DNA from: Triatoma infestans
Lineage: Eukaryota; Arthropoda; Insecta; Hemiptera; Reduviidae
Length of the DNA stretch: 64,000 nt
Assembly: GCA_011037195.1 (NCBI GenBank)
Contig: JAAEAF010003829.1
Location: forward strand, 1-64,000
Direction: 5' to 3'
Below, in pieces: positions 45,665 to 56,018 of the stretch. The position numbers and the translations under genes are program-made. How positions within the stretch are numbered: position 1 is the first letter of the stretch; every line of letters starts with the position of its first letter. Under the pieces are notes generated by a model. That model did not search any database and was not told where the DNA came from. It saw nothing but the letters and a program-made list of their open reading frames with translations.

Positions 45665-45795
45665 TCAGAGACATTTTCCGTGGTAGCCTGCTTCATTTTG
45701 TGGCCATCGACCGGTTTCGGGCGTTTGCCCATCTTCAGGATGCATTTGTCAGACAGTGTGATAACACACACTTGCACAGAGCAAATTCAATTTAT
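45665..45795 (-). repeat. Ribozyme-bearing repeat, copy E
   Basis: Read on the minus strand: TCTGTGCAAGTGTGTG, TTATCACACTGTCTGACAAA, the core, GATGGCCACAAAATGAAGCA, GGCTACCACGGAAAATGTC and TCTGATG. It is the best preserved copy and shows no inverted partner. Confidence 0.8.
45705..45742 (-). ncRNA. Hammerhead ribozyme-like motif E, best preserved
   Basis: On the minus strand CATC (45739-45742) pairs with GATG (45705-45708) as stem I. CTGAAGA (45732-45738) fits CUGANGA. One T follows, then GGGC/GCCC with an AAAC loop forms a perfect 4-bp stem II. GAAAC (45714-45718) and the GTC cleavage triplet (45709-45711) are intact. Stem III can be only one or two pairs, so efficient cleavage may need dimers, as described for Penelope-type hammerheads. 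Confidence 0.68.
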
Positions 45796-46055
45796 ACACT
45801 CCTTTCACTTCAGTTGTGCCACCAACAGTCTAGAGTACCTTCTTCTCCAGTCCACTCTGTTTCAATTAGATTTGTGATTAGAGTCTGGAATGACTTCTGG
45901 GCAAATCTTGAAGGCATCTTTTTTACTTTTCCGAAGAGGCTAACTCTCAGTCACACAAGCACCTAACAATGACATAGACGTGCACTGCTGTTTCTTCTTC
46001 TTCCTGTGGTAGTGAAAAGGTGTAGTGTCATCCTGTCTTGTTGGAGTAATTATGC
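45796..46055. other. Non-coding stretch, no gene seen
   Basis: The sequence next to the ribozyme repeat on its 5' side (minus strand) shows no recognisable element. Confidence 0.45.
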
Positions 46056-46985
46056 TCTTAAGCCTGGGCGAATTAATAATGGGTGCCCGAAGGCGCGGGA
46101 CCTAAGATCCTCATCTTACCCCCCCCAAAAAAACAGTCCTAAGAAGCGTTCCCTTTATATTTCATCTTATATCTCCATCTCCTCCAAGCATTCCATTGAG
46201 AGTGTTGCCCTCCCAAATATACGGAACCACGTATTAGTGAAACAGGGGCACCGATCGAAGTAGTGGTTGGTACACCCTGACTCCCTCTCAAAATTCTGAC
46301 ATAAAGGACTAGACGTCCTGTCTATTTTGCCTAAATGATTCCCAAGACTGTCCAGTTTAATACACCCACTACAACTCTCAATAGTATTCTTTCAGGGAGA
46401 GAAGATACTTCAAGCCCCCCTGACCTTAAACCTTTTATAAATCTCTTAGCCTGGGGACAAACTTCCGTGTCTCTCCAGTGCTTCTCCAGTTCCCTATTCC
46501 TCCACAGTTTGACTTCCCTGTTGTAAAATTGCATGGTAACGGCTACTGCTGGATGGGACATAAAACGGTAGTAAGGACTCCACTTTAGCCAACTCGTCCG
46601 CCCCCTCATTGCACTTTATATCCGCGAACCCCGGTACCTAGAAAAGCTCCACTCTGCTTCTCTGTGCGAGGTCTTCACCTACATTCACCCATTAACTTGG
46701 GGCAACGGCCGGCTTGTTCAAAGTCTTTAGTGCTTAATTAGACCCGCTAATTAATAAACCTGGTGTTTCTATCTACCATTCATGTGCTCTATACTGTGCA
46801 CCTACGCTTCGACGGTTAAATCATCAAGTAATGCCGCAGAATGGATCTATAAGGTACAATACGGGTCCTTCTGGAACCTTCCCAATCAAGGCAATCTACC
46901 GCACAGTTGCCTTTATATCTTGAAACCTGGTTTTCAGATAAGGGATAAATCTTATCTTAGCTATTAATTTTCGTGAGGTTGCCCA
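46056..46985 (-). pseudogene. Non-LTR retrotransposon RNase H and C-terminal relic
   Basis: Minus-strand pieces are LAQRSRVELF followed, after a stop, by VPGFADIKCNEGADELAK (46590-46680), which matches the W-V-P-G-H-x-x-I-x-G-N-E-x-A-D-x-L-A signature of RNase H. It is followed by LPFYVPSSSRYHAI and, past several stops, by the tail LCQNFERESGCTNHYFDRCP (about 46240-46300), a Cys/His segment like those ending I/R1-type ORF2 proteins. The copy differs from the one at 42096. Stops are frequent, so it is an old relic. The 92-codon frame 46331-46609 is a shifted shadow. Confidence 0.78.
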
Positions 46986-47110
46986 AACATCCTGAAACCA
47001 GTCTTGAACTGACAGTAGGAACTAATGACTCGCAATACAGCATGGCTGTTTGAGAAGATGACGACTCTGGAACCAGTCGTCATCCCGGGAAAGTATAAAT
47101 ATCACATCAA
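46986..47110 (-). pseudogene. Possible further RNase H fragment
   Basis: RVVIFSNSHAVLRVISSYCQ on the minus strand (about 47010-47085) resembles the FSDSQAALxAL motif of retrotransposon RNase H. It is too far upstream of the next motif to belong to one uninterrupted domain, so it may come from a second copy or an internal insertion. Confidence 0.5.
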
Positions 47111-47144
47111 AAGTAATTTTTTTTAAATTAATTCGAATATAAAA

Positions 47145-47345
47145 AAAAAATCTGGTGTGAAATACTCACACAACTTTCTCTTACTGCTGTTATTTTGACC
47201 ATAAAATACACACACACACACACACGCACATCAAGTTCCGAAAATCACTTTTTGCGGACTCAGGTATGTATTTCCGGTAAAAACTCGATATCGAAAATTT
47301 GACACGATCGCAGTATTACCTCTTACAGCTGTAAGAGAAAGCTGA
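47145..47345 (-). repeat. Short DR element, ends only
   Basis: TCTGGTGTGAAATACTCACA and ACAACTTTCTCTTACTGC form one end, ATCGAAAATTTGACACGATC and CTTACAGCTGTAAGAGAAAG the other, with a CA microsatellite between (47206-47224). The long middle is deleted, giving a 200-bp derivative with both hairpin ends. Confidence 0.78.
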
Positions 47346-47545
47346 AACTTACGTATTTAATAAAAATTAAGTAAAAGAGAGATACTTACATAATAATGGA
47401 AACTGAAAATTATAAATATTATTCTATAATTATAAAATATGATCACGTATCGCAAGTGTAATTTCTTGGAGTACAATTTGGGTGTGTTAAGGATAGAATG
47501 TAATTCTAGTTCTATTATTACCGTTCTCGCCTCGCCTAACTTATA

Positions 47546-47547
47546 AC

Positions 47548-47594
<47 letters not shown>
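47546..47594. repeat. TA/GT compound microsatellite
   Basis: A TA run (47547-47560) continues directly into a GT run to 47593. Confidence 0.95.
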
Positions 47595-47595
<1 letters not shown>

Positions 47596-47755
47596 CTGCA
47601 TTGTTAAACTAACTTAGTTCGTATCCTTGCTGCACAGGGGCCTAGCCTCCCTGGTTGTTTTTCTTTCTTTTTTTATAAAATATTTTCACCACCAGATCTG
47701 GTCGAATTAAAATCGTCCTACACTGAATTTCACACCTTTTATAAACCTCAGTAAG

Positions 47756-48744
47756 TATCCAAGTAAACCAAGTATAATTACCTGACTACCGTTTACCGAA
47801 AATTGTTGCTCTTCAGGTCATCAGAAATAAAGTTTACTGATTTAAACATTGGCTTACGCTTACTAGGTGTTACCAGTATGATTTTCCCTGTTCTTTGGAT
47901 AACCCTTCTAATTGCCCTAAACAGCTTTTGAAACTTCCGGAAATTATTACTAAGTCTCATCTGGAATGCTCTGTGAATCGTGCAGTACAATCCGAACGCT
48001 TTTTATTGTACAGGGTTCTAATTTCAGAATATCAGAATATTGTAACGGTTTCCTTCTCTGAGAAATTAAAGTATCCTGAACTCTGCTGGCAATTTAAACT
48101 GAGAGGAGAGCTACTATACTTGAATTAAAGACCTTGGCTCAGCGGAGATCCTGATGTAGAAATGTGCTCTCTCTGCAATTTCAACACTCGCGAAGAATTA
48201 TATTATTTTCTGGGCGAGTGTCCTCTATTGGCGGAATTCCGTATTCTTTACTTTGGCAAACGAAGTCTTGCTAGAGATGAAATTATTGCTTTTCCGACCG
48301 GCCAGGCAGATCCTCGTCCACTGATCCGCTTTGCTCGACACGCTTGGAGAGTTATGTATGATAGGCTCACAGAGTCATCCTAGAAAGTTTATGTTGAGAG
48401 ATATAAGTATTATTTGTATATGTATTTATCTTATTTAATTTACTTTTTTTTAGTTTCCACTATTAAATTTACTTTTTATCGAATTAATTACATTTGTTTG
48501 TATTATAATTACATTGTGTAAATCCTTTCTGTTTCATCATAGTATTATTACTTTCTTATATTCGTATTTTTTAGGATTATTTCTGTTTATTTTTTAGATA
48601 GAAAGAAAGCTCTTTTTTTTTTTGTTGTTGTTTCATTTGTAGTAATGCTGGCAGACGGCTCTCGCCATGTCGAATATACTGTTTTTTCAATACTTCGTAT
48701 TTATCTTTTTTTAGAAAATAAAGTATTATTATTATTATTATTAT
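47756..48744 (+). mobile_element. 5'-truncated non-LTR retrotransposon with 14-bp target duplication
   Basis: TAAACCTCAGTAAG occurs exactly at 47742-47755 and 48745-48758, flanking the element. The 3' end is an ATT microsatellite tail (48723-48745). The 989-bp copy holds the C-terminus of the element's protein and a 3' UTR with TGGCAGACGGCTCTCGCCAT near 48650. A related UTR lies at 54890 on the minus strand. The target lies in the hairpin junction of a DR copy that continues at 48752. Confidence 0.88.
47895..48383 (+). pseudogene. Non-LTR retrotransposon protein, C-terminal fragment
   Basis: The clearest part, 48162-48383, begins MCSLCNFNTREELYYFLGEC and continues PLLAEFRILYFGK, a C-x2-C-x(n)-C segment with the LxECPLLxxxR pattern typical after the RNase H or RT domain of arthropod non-LTR elements. 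It ends at TAG 48381. Just upstream, in another frame, LLYRVLISEYQNIVTVSFSE and KYPELCWQFKLRGELLYL (47895-48128) resemble the preceding region. A frameshift or stop near 48128 separates them. Reverse transcriptase and endonuclease are absent because of 5' truncation. Confidence 0.75.
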
Positions 48745-48751
48745 TAAACCT

Positions 48752-49285
48752 CAGTAAGAGGGAGTATAATTTGACGTCCCCTAAGATACAAAAATGTTTT
48801 TAGAGAAGTCTGTTTGTGTGAGTGTGATCGTGAATGAAATATCTCAAAAACGAAAAAATTGCAGAAAGCTGAATACTTGGTTTTCCGCTACAGTAATATC
48901 ACTCAGCCCACCTGACAACACTACGGTTTTATGTAAAATCCATCAACCGGAAGTGCGACTTTAATGAATAGTTTTATTTTTCAGTTTTTCACAATTTACT
49001 GGAAAACGGTTCCAATGATTTCCTTTAAACTACCTAAACACATTAATGCCCAACCACTTGTATTTGAAACATAGTTCCAGGAAAATTGATTTCAGATCTG
49101 GGACACCTGTGGGTTAAGTTTAAATTAACTGTTATTACAAAGCTATGACTTGAGAGTAGAGAGCGCTATCAGTTAAACAAGTACAACCCCCACCACTTTC
49201 ATAATGTAATTCAATTCCAAGTTAACGTGGTAAGACATGGCAAGTTTGAAGAAAGTTTGTCTATTTGAAGTAAAATGACTGTAGT
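48752..49285 (+). repeat. DR family copy
   Basis: CAGTAAGAGGGAGTATAATT is the start, then GACGTCCCCTAAGATAC, ATATCTCAAAAACGAAAAAA, ATCAACCGGAAGTGCGACTT at 48942, GGTTCCAATGATTTCCTTTA at 49007 and the AAGTTTGAAGAAAGTTTGTC end near 49241. The copy lacks its second half-module. Confidence 0.85.
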
Positions 49286-50320
49286 ACACGATCGTCGAGC
49301 AAAAGATTCACACCAAATTCTACCAAAACCGTGAAGAATACTTAGTAGTGACTGCGAGGACATTGCTCTGAGAGTACAAGTACTCAGGGCATTAACATGA
49401 CGTCATATGGCTTCCTGACCTCATTATTTCCAATTTAGAGCCCAGAGATAAGTACTTGCGATGTAGTGTATACTATCTAATAATACTATTAAAGAACTAG
49501 TAATGACGTTACTTTGCTATACCACCCTTCTTACTGCCAACAATCCTAACATATTCAACTCCCATTTTAATGCTATATATGTATTAAAAGACCCCACTTC
49601 ATTATCACTCCCTCCCTCCTCTCTGCCATTCAAGGTTGCGGAAGTTACCTCCCATACGCCGGATATCCAAATGGAGGGTTTGCGGGCACTAACTAATTCC
49701 ATGATTATTTAAACAAAATATGCAATTGATTTGGAAATTCCTGTAACAGGAAAATAACGCAATGTAATAAACAGTTTTCTCTTGCTGCTGTCGGCGGAAG
49801 TAATGTAATTGGTACAAATTTACGTCACTGAGTTACCCCCTCCAAGTTTACACACACTTCCCCCTACTCCAGTTAATACAATAATAATATATCAAATGAC
49901 AAATTTTATTTATGCTTCAAATTGTATTCATTAGCCCTAACGTAAAGGCGGTGGTTGGGTGGGAGGGACAAAAACCAACTAACCCAGGAGGTAGTAAAAG
50001 TGATTACATTGTAGTCCAGAAGAGTCCAGTAGAAGCTAGTTCAGCCAGCCATTTAAAAAGGGTGCCTGACCGCTCACTCACTCTCATTTAAACGACCATC
50101 GTTTTCACACCGTCATTCTGCCAGATAGTTTGTCACTCTGTTCTCACGCGACCATACTCTCACTCCAAAATTATAACATGCAAAGTCCTTGCAGTGCTTA
50201 ATATTCTCATTCAATATAAACAGTGTGCCAATAAGTCTAACATTGCTCAACCTAAGTATTTCTCTTCTGCACGAACCCCCTAATCATCCACTACAGAGAT
50301 ATTTTGTTTTCAGGAGAACA
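49286..50320. other. Mostly non-coding, minus-strand DR late module
   Basis: TTTCTCTTGCTGCTGTCGG at 49779, TCAAATGACAAATTTTATTT near 49893 and AACGTAAAGGCGGTGG near 49939 follow the minus-strand order of the family's last modules up to about 50045. The rest is unassigned. Short frames at 49503-49712 on both strands are shadows. Confidence 0.55.
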
Positions 50321-50480
50321 CACACACACACACACACACAAGATCATTCGCTGGAAACATTATTTCGTACTCAGGGGCACCACAAAATTTGTATCTCCGG
50401 TGAAAACTCCATTTCCAAAAATTGTGTTGACACCATCACAATACTTTGTCATATAGAAGTGTAAGAAAGTGAAGAAAAAA
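50321..50480 (-). repeat. DR family fragment with CA microsatellite
   Basis: The CA run at 50320-50340 is followed by TTTGTATCTCCGGTGAAAAC, TCCATTTCCAAAAATTG and an ATAGAAGTGTAAGAAAGTG end, the reverse complement of the family's first modules. Confidence 0.78.
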
Positions 50481-51489
50481 TATTGACGTCAACTCTAGAT
50501 CTTAACACATGGTATTTATCATGTTATAGAAGACACTTTCTTTGGCGAGCAGAGCTGAGACGTTGAACAGAGGAGTGCTTCAATTGTTAGCATGGACTCC
50601 TAGATCATAAATAGGAAGGTGTACAGGTTAATGTTGAACTTGGCGATTATGGAGACACATCAGTAGTATATTATACACAACTGGTGTTGGAATTATAAAA
50701 AAAAAACAGATAATTAAGATGATCGGACAGACAGAATGCAGGTGTCTCAATATAAAACACCTGGTGCTTCTCCGCATCACTGTTCATTATTTATTGCATC
50801 ATACTATTACCATTTGTAAAGAACTAAAGAATTAATAATAACTCCAAACAATACTGTATGGATGTAGGAATAGTGAGAGGGTAATTCAGTCACACAATCA
50901 GGTGACTGCACCAGCAAACCCTGGTGAACATCAAATAAAACAAATTGAATATAAAAATTTAGTCAAATCGAAATCAAAAGTCAACTTTTTTATTGAAAGC
51001 TGGCTTTCAATAAAAAGTAAACTTTTTTATCTCCCATCAGATGTAGAAGAGATGTCAAAAGGCTCAGTTTCCACCAACTACTCTATTATCAACTTCAGAA
51101 AAGTTACAAATAAAAGCAACAGGTTACCGTACATAAAGAAAATGTGAACACGTGCTCAAACTGAACGTTCTCGCCAAACCATTTCAATTTTCCCAAAGAC
51201 TAGAATTAAGGAAACAAAGTTGGAGGGGAAAAATAATTAAATGACTCATTTTTATTAGAATTATATAATGATCCAAGAAAATAAAAGGAACAAAAATTAT
51301 TGTGCAGATTTAATATAAAGTTACAGTAATAGTGTAATAACAATAGATATCAATATTGTAGTTCCGGTGAGTATACGCGGAGTTTCCCGGAAAAATATAC
51401 ATTACTGACGAATCTTATGATTCACGAGTTGTGGTCAGATCACTGGTCCAAGGTCCTCGTATCACACTGTGTCTTCATACCATACTGGT
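50481..51489. other. Non-coding stretch, no gene seen
   Basis: The open frame 50902-51147 (81 codons, lysine- and serine-rich) has no recognisable domain. TTTCCCGGAAAAATA near 51383 is an isolated DR-like word. Confidence 0.45.
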
Positions 51490-52645
51490 TCATTGTTTTT
51501 GCCTTCTATTACTCCTAGTAAGACTAAGTGTTGCCAACATGTCATATCGAAATTGAATTTTCACCGGAAATGTTTGGAATTTAGGATAAAAATCTGGCAC
51601 GACTTACTCTAACTGCAGTTTAAATAGCTATATAATTGGCAAAATGTACTTCAAGTTTATAATTTTTACAAAATGTTTAGTTGCCTTTACTTTCATTTCA
51701 ATAGGAAAAATCTGAAGTTCCTATTTTCCTATTTTGAGGAAAGCTTTAATTACTCCTTCCAATAAACTTCTTTAAATGAATTTTCTCGGAAAAAAGTTTA
51801 CAGAATTTTAACAGTAAGAGGAAGTCGTGTTTTTTTTAACCTAATAGTACATCGGTGCTGGAAACTGGAAACCATAAAGTGTGCCAATAAACAGCAAGAA
51901 GAAGAATCCTCGTGGGGGTAATAAAAGTTATATAGCAGTAAGGCCAGAGGCACATGGAGACAGACAGATAGAAGTGGATGAACAAAGTGCAATAACTGAA
52001 TTGAACAAAATGTTGGTCCCTGTCCCTAACGGCCTTCATTCCAAGATCGCTCTTGACGACGGCTGCCGCTGGAGGCTCCCTCTCCTCCAGCGTCTGTACA
52101 CGTTATTTTTTATTTGGTCTACTGGTAGTAAGCACTTCCTTCGTTTATCTCTTGAAGGTCATAACTTCCTGATAACTCTTTAAGATTTACAATCTGTAGG
52201 AATTAAAAGTTTTTCTCTTACTTTGTTTACTAATTTAAAATTTAGAATTTTTTTGATTGATTAAATCATTCGGCGATAATTATATTGACATTTATCTCCA
52301 AATGTATAAACATTTATGTCTATAGATAGTATTCAAAGTTTAAACAAAAAGATCGTTGGGTCCGTTTTCGAGAAAATAGTGAAAAATCGAAAAAAATAAT
52401 CAGTGAAGTCGGACTACCGGTTGGTCGATTTTACCCGAAACTTTCTTGCCTGATGTGGTGGAATTCCAAATTTCCGGTTCCTCCGATTTTTTGAGATATG
52501 CTGTTCTCCCTCTCACACAAACAGAGACTATTCGTTAAAAACATTTGTTTCGTATTTAGGGGGCCCCAAAACATCACTTTCCTGTGCTAATTCCTTTACA
52601 AAATTTAATAATACAATACTTCCTCTTGCCAGGAATAAGAGAAAG
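51490..52645. repeat. DR copies meeting in opposite orientations
   Basis: A plus-strand 5' scrap (51508-51590: ATTACTCCTAGTAAGACTAA, ATTGAATTTTCACCGGAAAT) is followed directly by a long minus-strand copy: AAAAATCTGGCACGACTTAC at 51588, TTGCCTTTACTTTCATTTC near 51679, GTCCGTTTTCGAGAAAATAG at 52359, TCGGACTACCGGTTGGTCG at 52409 and TTCCTCTTGCCAGGAATAAG at 52620. Confidence 0.78.
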
Positions 52646-53585
52646 TAAAAATATTCAACCCACTAGCAAACAAGGTTCCGTACATTCCCCGTTTTCTTCA
52701 AACTTACAACTCAAACAGCGTATTCAATATACTAGCTTCTTATCACATAGCTAGAACATTATTGTATCTCGCACTAAATCGGCAGTAAATCGGCCCCCAG
52801 ATTCCGCGAAAAATCAATTTTTCTGGGAAAAAGTTTCAAAAAAAAAAAAATTGTACTTTTTGTTTGGAAATAGTGTGTGAAATTCAAAGAAAATCAGCGG
52901 GGGCCAATGTGGAGAAAATCAATGCAAATAACTGAAAGTAATGCCGCAAATCCGGCAGACAATATTTTGACCAAAACCAGCATCATGTTCGATTGATCAA
53001 ACACACGATTGATTGAGCATGCTGCAATTTTTTTGAATTTGTTTGTAGCATTTAACTGGGGGCTACCTGTCCGATTGAGAGCTCCTAGTCTTCTTTCTCA
53101 ACTTTCGGAAGTTTTTTCTTTAGCCCCTGCCAACCATCATATGTTGCTTATTTCATTAACAACGGCCAAACTTAAGGTTTATTTATACATCTGTGATTTT
53201 GAGATATTTTGTTTACACAAAAGAGGAAAGTAAAATGACAGGAAGTCCAAAGCTCATATTCCATTTCCAATTATTAATTAAATTCTCATTTAATGAATAA
53301 CTAACGATCAAATCATTTGATCGTGATTTTTTAAAATCTCTAAATCCAGGTCATTAAATATATATTTTTGGTTAATCCGGAATCCAGACTTGATGAAAAA
53401 TAACTGATTTGCAAGCAATAACATGGGAAATCCTATTGGATATTATAAATATGAAAAAAGAAAATTAACTCACGTCAAAAAAGAGTCAAAATAGAAACGA
53501 AGTTTTGCCACCACATACCTGAAAAATTAAAAAAGCAAATATTATTACGGTAAATGATGATTATAATATTAATATTAATAATAAT
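52646..53585. other. Non-coding stretch with minus-strand DR scraps
   Basis: CCGCGAAAAATCAATTTTTC near 52804 and AATTCAAAGAAAATCAGCGG near 52881 are family words. The frame 53009-53233 has no domain. The segment 53240-53585 shows nothing recognisable. Confidence 0.5.
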
Positions 53586-54592
53586 AAAAATTTGGTGTGA
53601 AATAGTCACAGGACATTCAATCAATACATTTCTTCAATGTAGTTCAACTTAGAATCCTTACTGAACATTTAGTTGCCTTCAATAGCACGGGCGGCCGGTC
53701 ATTATACAGGGTGTCCGGGCTAACTTGTCCACCTCCTTTTTCTCGGTAATTATTGATGATGGAAAAAAATTTCAAATCATAACTCCCTTTATTTTTTGAG
53801 TAGTTCTAATTATGTTATAAAAAAAGAAAATTCTGCTGATCCAGCAGTAGCGGTAAAAAAAGTTTTTTTTTCATTCAAAAATTCCTAACTTGGCAACTAC
53901 AACAGCAATTTTAATTTTTCAAAAATAATTTTTCTCACAAAAAAGGTCCTTTAAGAATTCATAATAAAAAATAGGGGTTCCCACTTGAAAAAAAATTTTG
54001 TTTCTGTAACCTGCATATCAGCAGCAGAATGTTTTTTTTTATAATATCATTAGATACTACTAAAAAAATAAAGGGAATTATGATTTGAAATTTTTTTCCA
54101 TCATCAATAATTACCGAGAAAAAGGGGGTGGACACTTAGCCCGGACACCCTGTATATGCCGGTTTTTCAGGGCATTCTATACAGCTGAATGTGACTACTC
54201 TGCAAGTAGTCGATGCCAACGCCACAATAATACTGGTGGTTGTGCAATTTATAAATAAACCGAACGTTTCAGCTTCACTAAAATCGATTTTTCTACAGAA
54301 ATATTTCAAATAAAAGTGGGACAGAGTTATATGGGGGTAAGCATTCAGAGTTATAGCAAATACCCAGAAATCTTAGAAAAACTTTTCATTCAGTAAAGTT
54401 GGCACTTACAAGTAACCGATTTCCTTCACTTTTAGAATTCCTGTAAAGCATGTAATCTACCTAAATAGCCGGCAGAACCTTAAACTGTACGGAATGGGCA
54501 TTTCAAGGGGAAAGCTTCCCCAAAACTGTGAAATATTGCATTAAAAGATAGCATTTTTTCAGAATTCTATTCTCTTACTGCCGCTAGGACTG
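53586..54592 (-). repeat. DR family copy split by a fold-back MITE
   Basis: The terminus AAAATTTGGTGTGAAATAGT is at 53587. Blocks continue to 53702, are interrupted by the MITE, and resume after 54156 with ATTTTTCTACAGAAATATTT near 54287, ATTCAGTAAAGTTGGCACTT near 54390 and GGGCATTTCAAGGGGAAAGC near 54496. Confidence 0.72.
53705..54154. mobile_element. Fold-back MITE with long terminal inverted repeats
   Basis: The 450-bp element begins TACAGGGTGTCCGGGCTAA and its right end is the reverse complement of the same word. The first 98 bases of each arm are about 95% identical (ATTATTGATGATGG and CAAATCATAA blocks), and weaker pairing extends to about 150 bases per arm. TA (or TATA) flanks it on both sides, as for Tc1/mariner-mobilised MITEs. 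There is no coding capacity. The transcript of either strand would form a long hairpin. Confidence 0.92.
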
Positions 54593-54636
54593 TGTCAATA
54601 TATATATATATATATGTGTGTGTGTGCGCGCGTGTG

Positions 54637-54676
<40 letters not shown>
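54593..54676. repeat. TA/GT compound microsatellite
   Basis: A TA run (54597-54614) runs into GT with an internal CGCGCGTG interruption, ending at about 54674. It occupies the GT-rich position of a plus-strand DR unit, which continues with GAACAAAATAACGAAAAATC. Confidence 0.95.
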
Positions 54677-54677
<1 letters not shown>

Positions 54678-54768
54678 AACAAAATAACGAAAAATCACCT
54701 CAAGCTCAAACTTGGTATTCCTTTAAGATACTATCACCGTATCTGACACGAAGGTTTTCAAAAGATAT

Positions 54769-55233
54769 TTTTTAATTTAGAGTCTTTATTTAATATAAAA
54801 ATACAATACAGAATACAAACTTCTAAAATACAAATACAAAATAAAAATAGAAATAGAAACTTCTTTGAAAATATAATTTTTTAAAGACTGCCATGGTACA
54901 AGACCGTCGGCGGAGTGGGTAATAACTAACTACATAAACTACACGTTAAATTCTAAACTAATTATTTCATGTTTCTTTACGTTATTATTATTATTATTTT
55001 ATTTTTACGAATACAATAAAAGATGTTAGCTAATAACTGATTCACTCTTTTGCCTCTGATTAAACCATTTGGTTTCAAAATTTATATGTTACCCAGTAAA
55101 AATAAGCATTAAACAATTTTACTTTTCATAAGAAAATAAGGATTAAAGCAGGCTTGAACCAAAGCTACATATTGCTTTACAGTAATGAGCCAACAGAGGC
55201 CAATCTGAACCATTTAAAATTTCCAACAGTATC
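54769..55233 (-). mobile_element. 3' tail of a non-LTR retrotransposon
   Basis: CAAAAGATAT lies on both sides (54759-54768 and 55234-55243), a probable 10-bp target duplication. On the minus strand the segment near 54890-54915 reads TCTTGTACCATGGCAGTC, like the TGGCAGACGG...CGCCAT UTR segment at 48650. It ends in an A-rich AAATAAAGACTCTAAATT tail. An ATT microsatellite sits at 54980-54997. The DR blocks on the two sides are not consecutive, so the insertion reading is probable, not certain. Confidence 0.6.
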
Positions 55234-56018
55234 CAAAAGATATCTGAGTACGAAAAAAGTTATTAGCGAATCGTTTGTGTGTGTGTTTAGTGAACAAGAT
55301 TTCTCAAAAACGAACAATCACAGGAACCTCAAAACTTGATATTTTCTAGGTACTACCAACGCAACTGACACGAAGATTCGGGCAAAATCCATTCCAGTCC
55401 ACCGGAAGTGCGACTTTACTGAATTGTTTTCCACTTTTTCGCGATTTTCTTGAAAATGGTTCTACACAACTTTATTTAAACTTCACATACTAACTCCTGC
55501 ACACATCATTATCACTTTTATTAATACTTGTTCCCAGAAAAATTGATTTTGAGGGCTTTTGGGGAACAATAACATAAAGCTTTCTTCTAAGAAGTAATTA
55601 ATACTTTCAAAATATGGTTTTACCACCTATTTACACATTAGTACCATTGCCAGAATTCCATTTGAAGAAAATCAGTTAACCGGAAGTGCAACTTTACAGA
55701 ATTGGGTTTTTGAGTTATTATCAAGCAATTATCTCCAAAATGGCCAAAACTATTTCCATTAAACTTGGAATGCTAACAGCACAAATATAAATCTATATTT
55801 ATTTCAAACATTTTTTACAAAAAAATTATTTTCGATAGTTTTGTGAAATTTGTGGCGTGATTCAAATATATGGAGTTTGTTCAAGGATATTGGCGCGCTG
55901 GTCACTCCCCTAATCGCTTGGGTTGGTGGATTGGTACCATTTGTCATTTTGTATATAATTGTATTAACAGGAGTAAGAGAAAAGTCGTGTGAGTGTTTCG
56001 CACCAGACTTTTTTTTTC
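55234..56018 (+). repeat. DR family copy reaching the terminal hairpin
   Basis: TCTGAGTACGAAAAAAGTTA, GATTTCTCAAAAACGAAC, CACCGGAAGTGCGACTTTAC at 55398, CGCGATTTTCTTGAAAATGG at 55440, GAAGAAAATCAGTTAACCGG at 55663 with AAGTGCAACTTTACAG, and CAAGGATATTGGCGCGCTGG at 55884 appear in order. AAAAGTCGTGTGAGTGTTTC and GCACCAGAC close the unit at about 56010. Both halves of the internal duplication are clear. Confidence 0.9.

Noticed and set aside
50902..51147. 81-codon lysine-rich frame as a gene
   Set aside because: No domain, no splice or promoter context, composition like the surrounding AT-rich DNA.
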